Assembly (NCBI GenBank): GCA_036320915.1
Contig: JAXBDG010000023.1
Coordinates: forward strand, 372,001 to 436,000
Length of the DNA: 64,000 nt
Reading direction: 5' to 3'
Source of the DNA: Linnemannia elongata
Lineage: Eukaryota > Mortierellomycota > Mortierellomycetes > Mortierellales > Mortierellaceae
This document shows positions 62,370-64,000 of the stretch, piece after piece (the first letter of the stretch is position 1; every line of letters starts with the position of its first letter). The position numbers were made by a program, and so were the translations under genes. Below the pieces are notes generated by a model. It was not told where the DNA came from. It ran no database searches and saw only the letters and a list, made by a program, of their open reading frames with translations.

Positions 62370-62379
62370 TATATAAAAA
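62370..62379 (+). promoter_or_regulatory. TATA box of the 62594 gene
   Basis: TATATAAAAA, about 60 nt before a possible leader-intron donor at 62432. Confidence 0.55.
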
Positions 62380-62593
62380 GGCCTATTCCCCTCATCATGT
62401 TGTTCGTCAATTTCCTCTCAACAACGTTATGTAATTCTCTCTCCTCTTTCCTGACCCTCTTTGTTTTTCTTTTCCGATCCTTCATTCTTGGGAATCTGTC
62501 CCTTCAAGTCTGCTAATCTATTAAACCGTCTAAACCTCTTTCTAATTATTTTCTCTTTTATATTATAGACCACTTGATCCAAAAAAAGACAAA

Positions 62594-62938
62594 ATGCTCA
62601 AAACTCTCGTCGTCTTGCTGACTCTCTGTGCCATGATGTCTTTTGCTCAGGCATTTTACAAGGTCGAATTCTGGAATTACAAGGGCACATCCGCCATTTT
62701 GGCCCATTTCGATGGCAAGCGAGAGTGCTTCTGCGTCAAGAACACCCAAACGGCCCGGATTTACAACAGGGACGGAGGAGATGTCAAGTTGTTCTCGACC
62801 AGCGATTGCACTGGAAACTTTGTTCGTCTTGATATTACCGAGACTCAAAAGAACACTGAATGGGTCAATAGCTTTTCCATGGGCAAGGCCAACATCGCCT
62901 CCATTGGCCCAAAATCTTGCCCCGACTACTTTGCTTAA
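62594..62938 (+). CDS. Secreted protein, beta/gamma-crystallin-like
   Basis: A single coding exon of 114 residues. The signal peptide (LKTLVVLLTLCAMMSFAQA) precedes about 94 residues: YKVEFWNYKGTSAILAHFDG, then RECFCV, DVKLFSTSDCTG and WVNSFSMGKANIASIG. The two Greek-key-like halves and the W...A.S ending resemble the beta/gamma-crystallin pattern. Four cysteines. A leader intron is possible at 62432-62568 (gtaatt...tatag), followed by 'accactt' as in the next gene. An AATAAA lies near 62951. The gene starting at 63943 encodes a close relative of its signal peptide, so these are tandem paralogues. Confidence 0.75.
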   Translation: MLKTLVVLLTLCAMMSFAQAFYKVEFWNYKGTSAILAHFDGKRECFCVKNTQTARIYNRDGGDVKLFSTSDCTGNFVRLDITETQKNTEWVNSFSMGKANIASIGPKSCPDYFA

Positions 62939-63765
62939 AAATCTGAGATCAATAAAACACACAAGGAGGTGCACCTTTTTCTCTTATTCTACTACATTTG
63001 CGATTGTCTGTCCCTCTTACCTTGTGAGTACTCAACAAAGTTCTGCAATTGACGACCAATGAAGTTCAAATGCAACGGACAACTGCATCCGTTCTCATTT
63101 TGCTGTTCTTGCTTCAGTAAGCACTAAGACATCCGGCTTGCTTCACTGGCATAGATCAGATTTACCAATGAACCAATGGGACCATTGCAAAAAAAAAAAA
63201 AAAAAAAAAGGATACATGTAGTCCAAACGCAAAAAATTGTGTCGTTTGTTCATGTAACTCTGCTGAGAGCTCCTGTATGTAACTTAACTCAAAAGAGCGC
63301 CGCGTGCAAAAAAAAAATCAAAATTTCAAAGTGACCAATTGCACACTTTTCACTTGAGCATTTTTGTCTGCCAGGTACAGGACCCTGGATCTCATTCAGA
63401 ACACGCCGCTCTTAGCAAATTGGCTGGATTCATGATCGGAAGCAAAAACAGTCTAAAAGTGAGCGGCGTCTTTTTTTTGAAAAAATACGATGGTGACATT
63501 GACTGTTGCACAAAGCTCATCGGAACATGATCGCAAGCCTTCTGTTGTTTTTACTATTGCCCCATGGGTAAATAATACTACGACGCGCCGCTTTTCTCTT
63601 GTTAAAAAGGGGGCTCTCAAATGGTTTATGCGGGTTAGTGTAATCGCGATCAAAAGAACAAACAAACACGCGGAGAAGGGTTCTTCCCATCCCATCTTCC
63701 TTTCTCTCAACGGTCAGGGAGGGAGTCCCATTCCTCCTTTCGCTGTCTCGTCTGTCTTATCCAAA
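62939..63765. other. Intergenic with a ~20-nt poly-A tract
   Basis: Poly-A at about 63190-63209. No supported gene; open frames lack signal peptides or domains. Confidence 0.4.
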
Positions 63766-63773
63766 TATAAATA
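63766..63773 (+). promoter_or_regulatory. TATA box of the 63943 gene
   Basis: TATAAATA, about 55 nt before a likely leader-intron donor at 63825. Confidence 0.55.
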
Positions 63774-63942
63774 AACGACATCCCCACTAATTGATTCACC
63801 ACCTCCATTTCCCCATCACACAAAGTAAGCTTCTTCTTTCCCTTTCCCACACTCTTTTTTTTGGATATTCAGATTTTACACCGACAGGCCCCATTAACAC
63901 TGCTTGACTTGTCTTCTGCTTTAGACCACTTTTAACAACAAA

Positions 63943-64000
63943 ATGCTCAAATCAGCCCTCGTGTTGGCACTCTTTGCAGCCATTCCTTTCGCTCAAGCCT
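63943..64000 (+). CDS. Secreted-protein gene, start only (paralogue of 62594)
   Basis: The window ends 19 codons in. The visible part is a signal peptide (MLKSALVLALFAAIPFAQA) closely like that of the 62594 protein. A leader intron of 100 nt is likely at 63825-63924 (gtaagc...ctttag), again followed by 'accactt'. The mature protein lies beyond the window, so its family is inferred only from the shared start and leader. Confidence 0.65.
   Translation, partial: MLKSALVLALFAAIPFAQA

Overview
The window is nuclear DNA of an early-diverging filamentous fungus. It has small spliceosomal introns (about 58-310 nt), TATA boxes upstream of many genes, many short secreted proteins, a dynactin p62 gene, an F-box/leucine-rich-repeat (RNI-type) family and dense eukaryotic transposons. 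The RNI-type expansion suits Mortierellomycotina/Mucoromycota; that placement is inference, since no taxonomic marker was compared.

Layout. 1-1822: 3' five exons of dynactin subunit 4. 2.4-3.2 kb: a minisatellite and one copy of a dispersed repeat whose second copy is at 30.4-30.9 kb. 3.6-20 kb: widely spaced genes (secreted helical protein, CBM5/12-like protein, RTA1-like membrane protein, secreted Cys/Pro-Glu protein, RNase T2, small Cys/Ala/Gly secreted protein), among them degenerate pieces of the 3' end of 28S rRNA. 19.2-20.9 kb: a frameshifted nuclease-like gene. 21.3 kb: a small foldback element. 24.2 and 27.1-27.8 kb: two secreted-protein genes. 28.5-30.3 kb: an apparently complete Tc1/mariner (DD34E) transposon with terminal repeats, TA duplication and an intact transposase with a long acidic tail. 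31-37 kb: repeat-rich DNA with a head-to-tail array of short non-autonomous Helitrons. 37-42.7 kb: two tandemly duplicated F-box/LRR genes. 43-53 kb: a zinc-binding protein, an apparently intact five-exon autonomous Helitron gene (zinc knuckles, HUH Rep, PIF1-type helicase) and a zinc-binding nuclear-type protein on the same strand. 55-64 kb: 28S pieces, minisatellites and a series of small secreted cysteine-rich genes; two belong to a tandem pair at the right edge.

The host genes fall into housekeeping (dynactin), membrane (RTA1-like) and secreted groups. Several secreted-protein genes share one architecture: a TATA box, a short 5' leader with a candidate ~100-nt intron, then a one-exon precursor with a signal peptide. 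The rest is shaped by mobile DNA (Helitrons, Tc1/mariner, foldback elements, rRNA-derived repeats) and by minisatellites, one of which has been drawn into a coding sequence.

Exon boundaries were set by eye from GT/AG sites, reading phase and family similarity; no alignment or transcript data were available.
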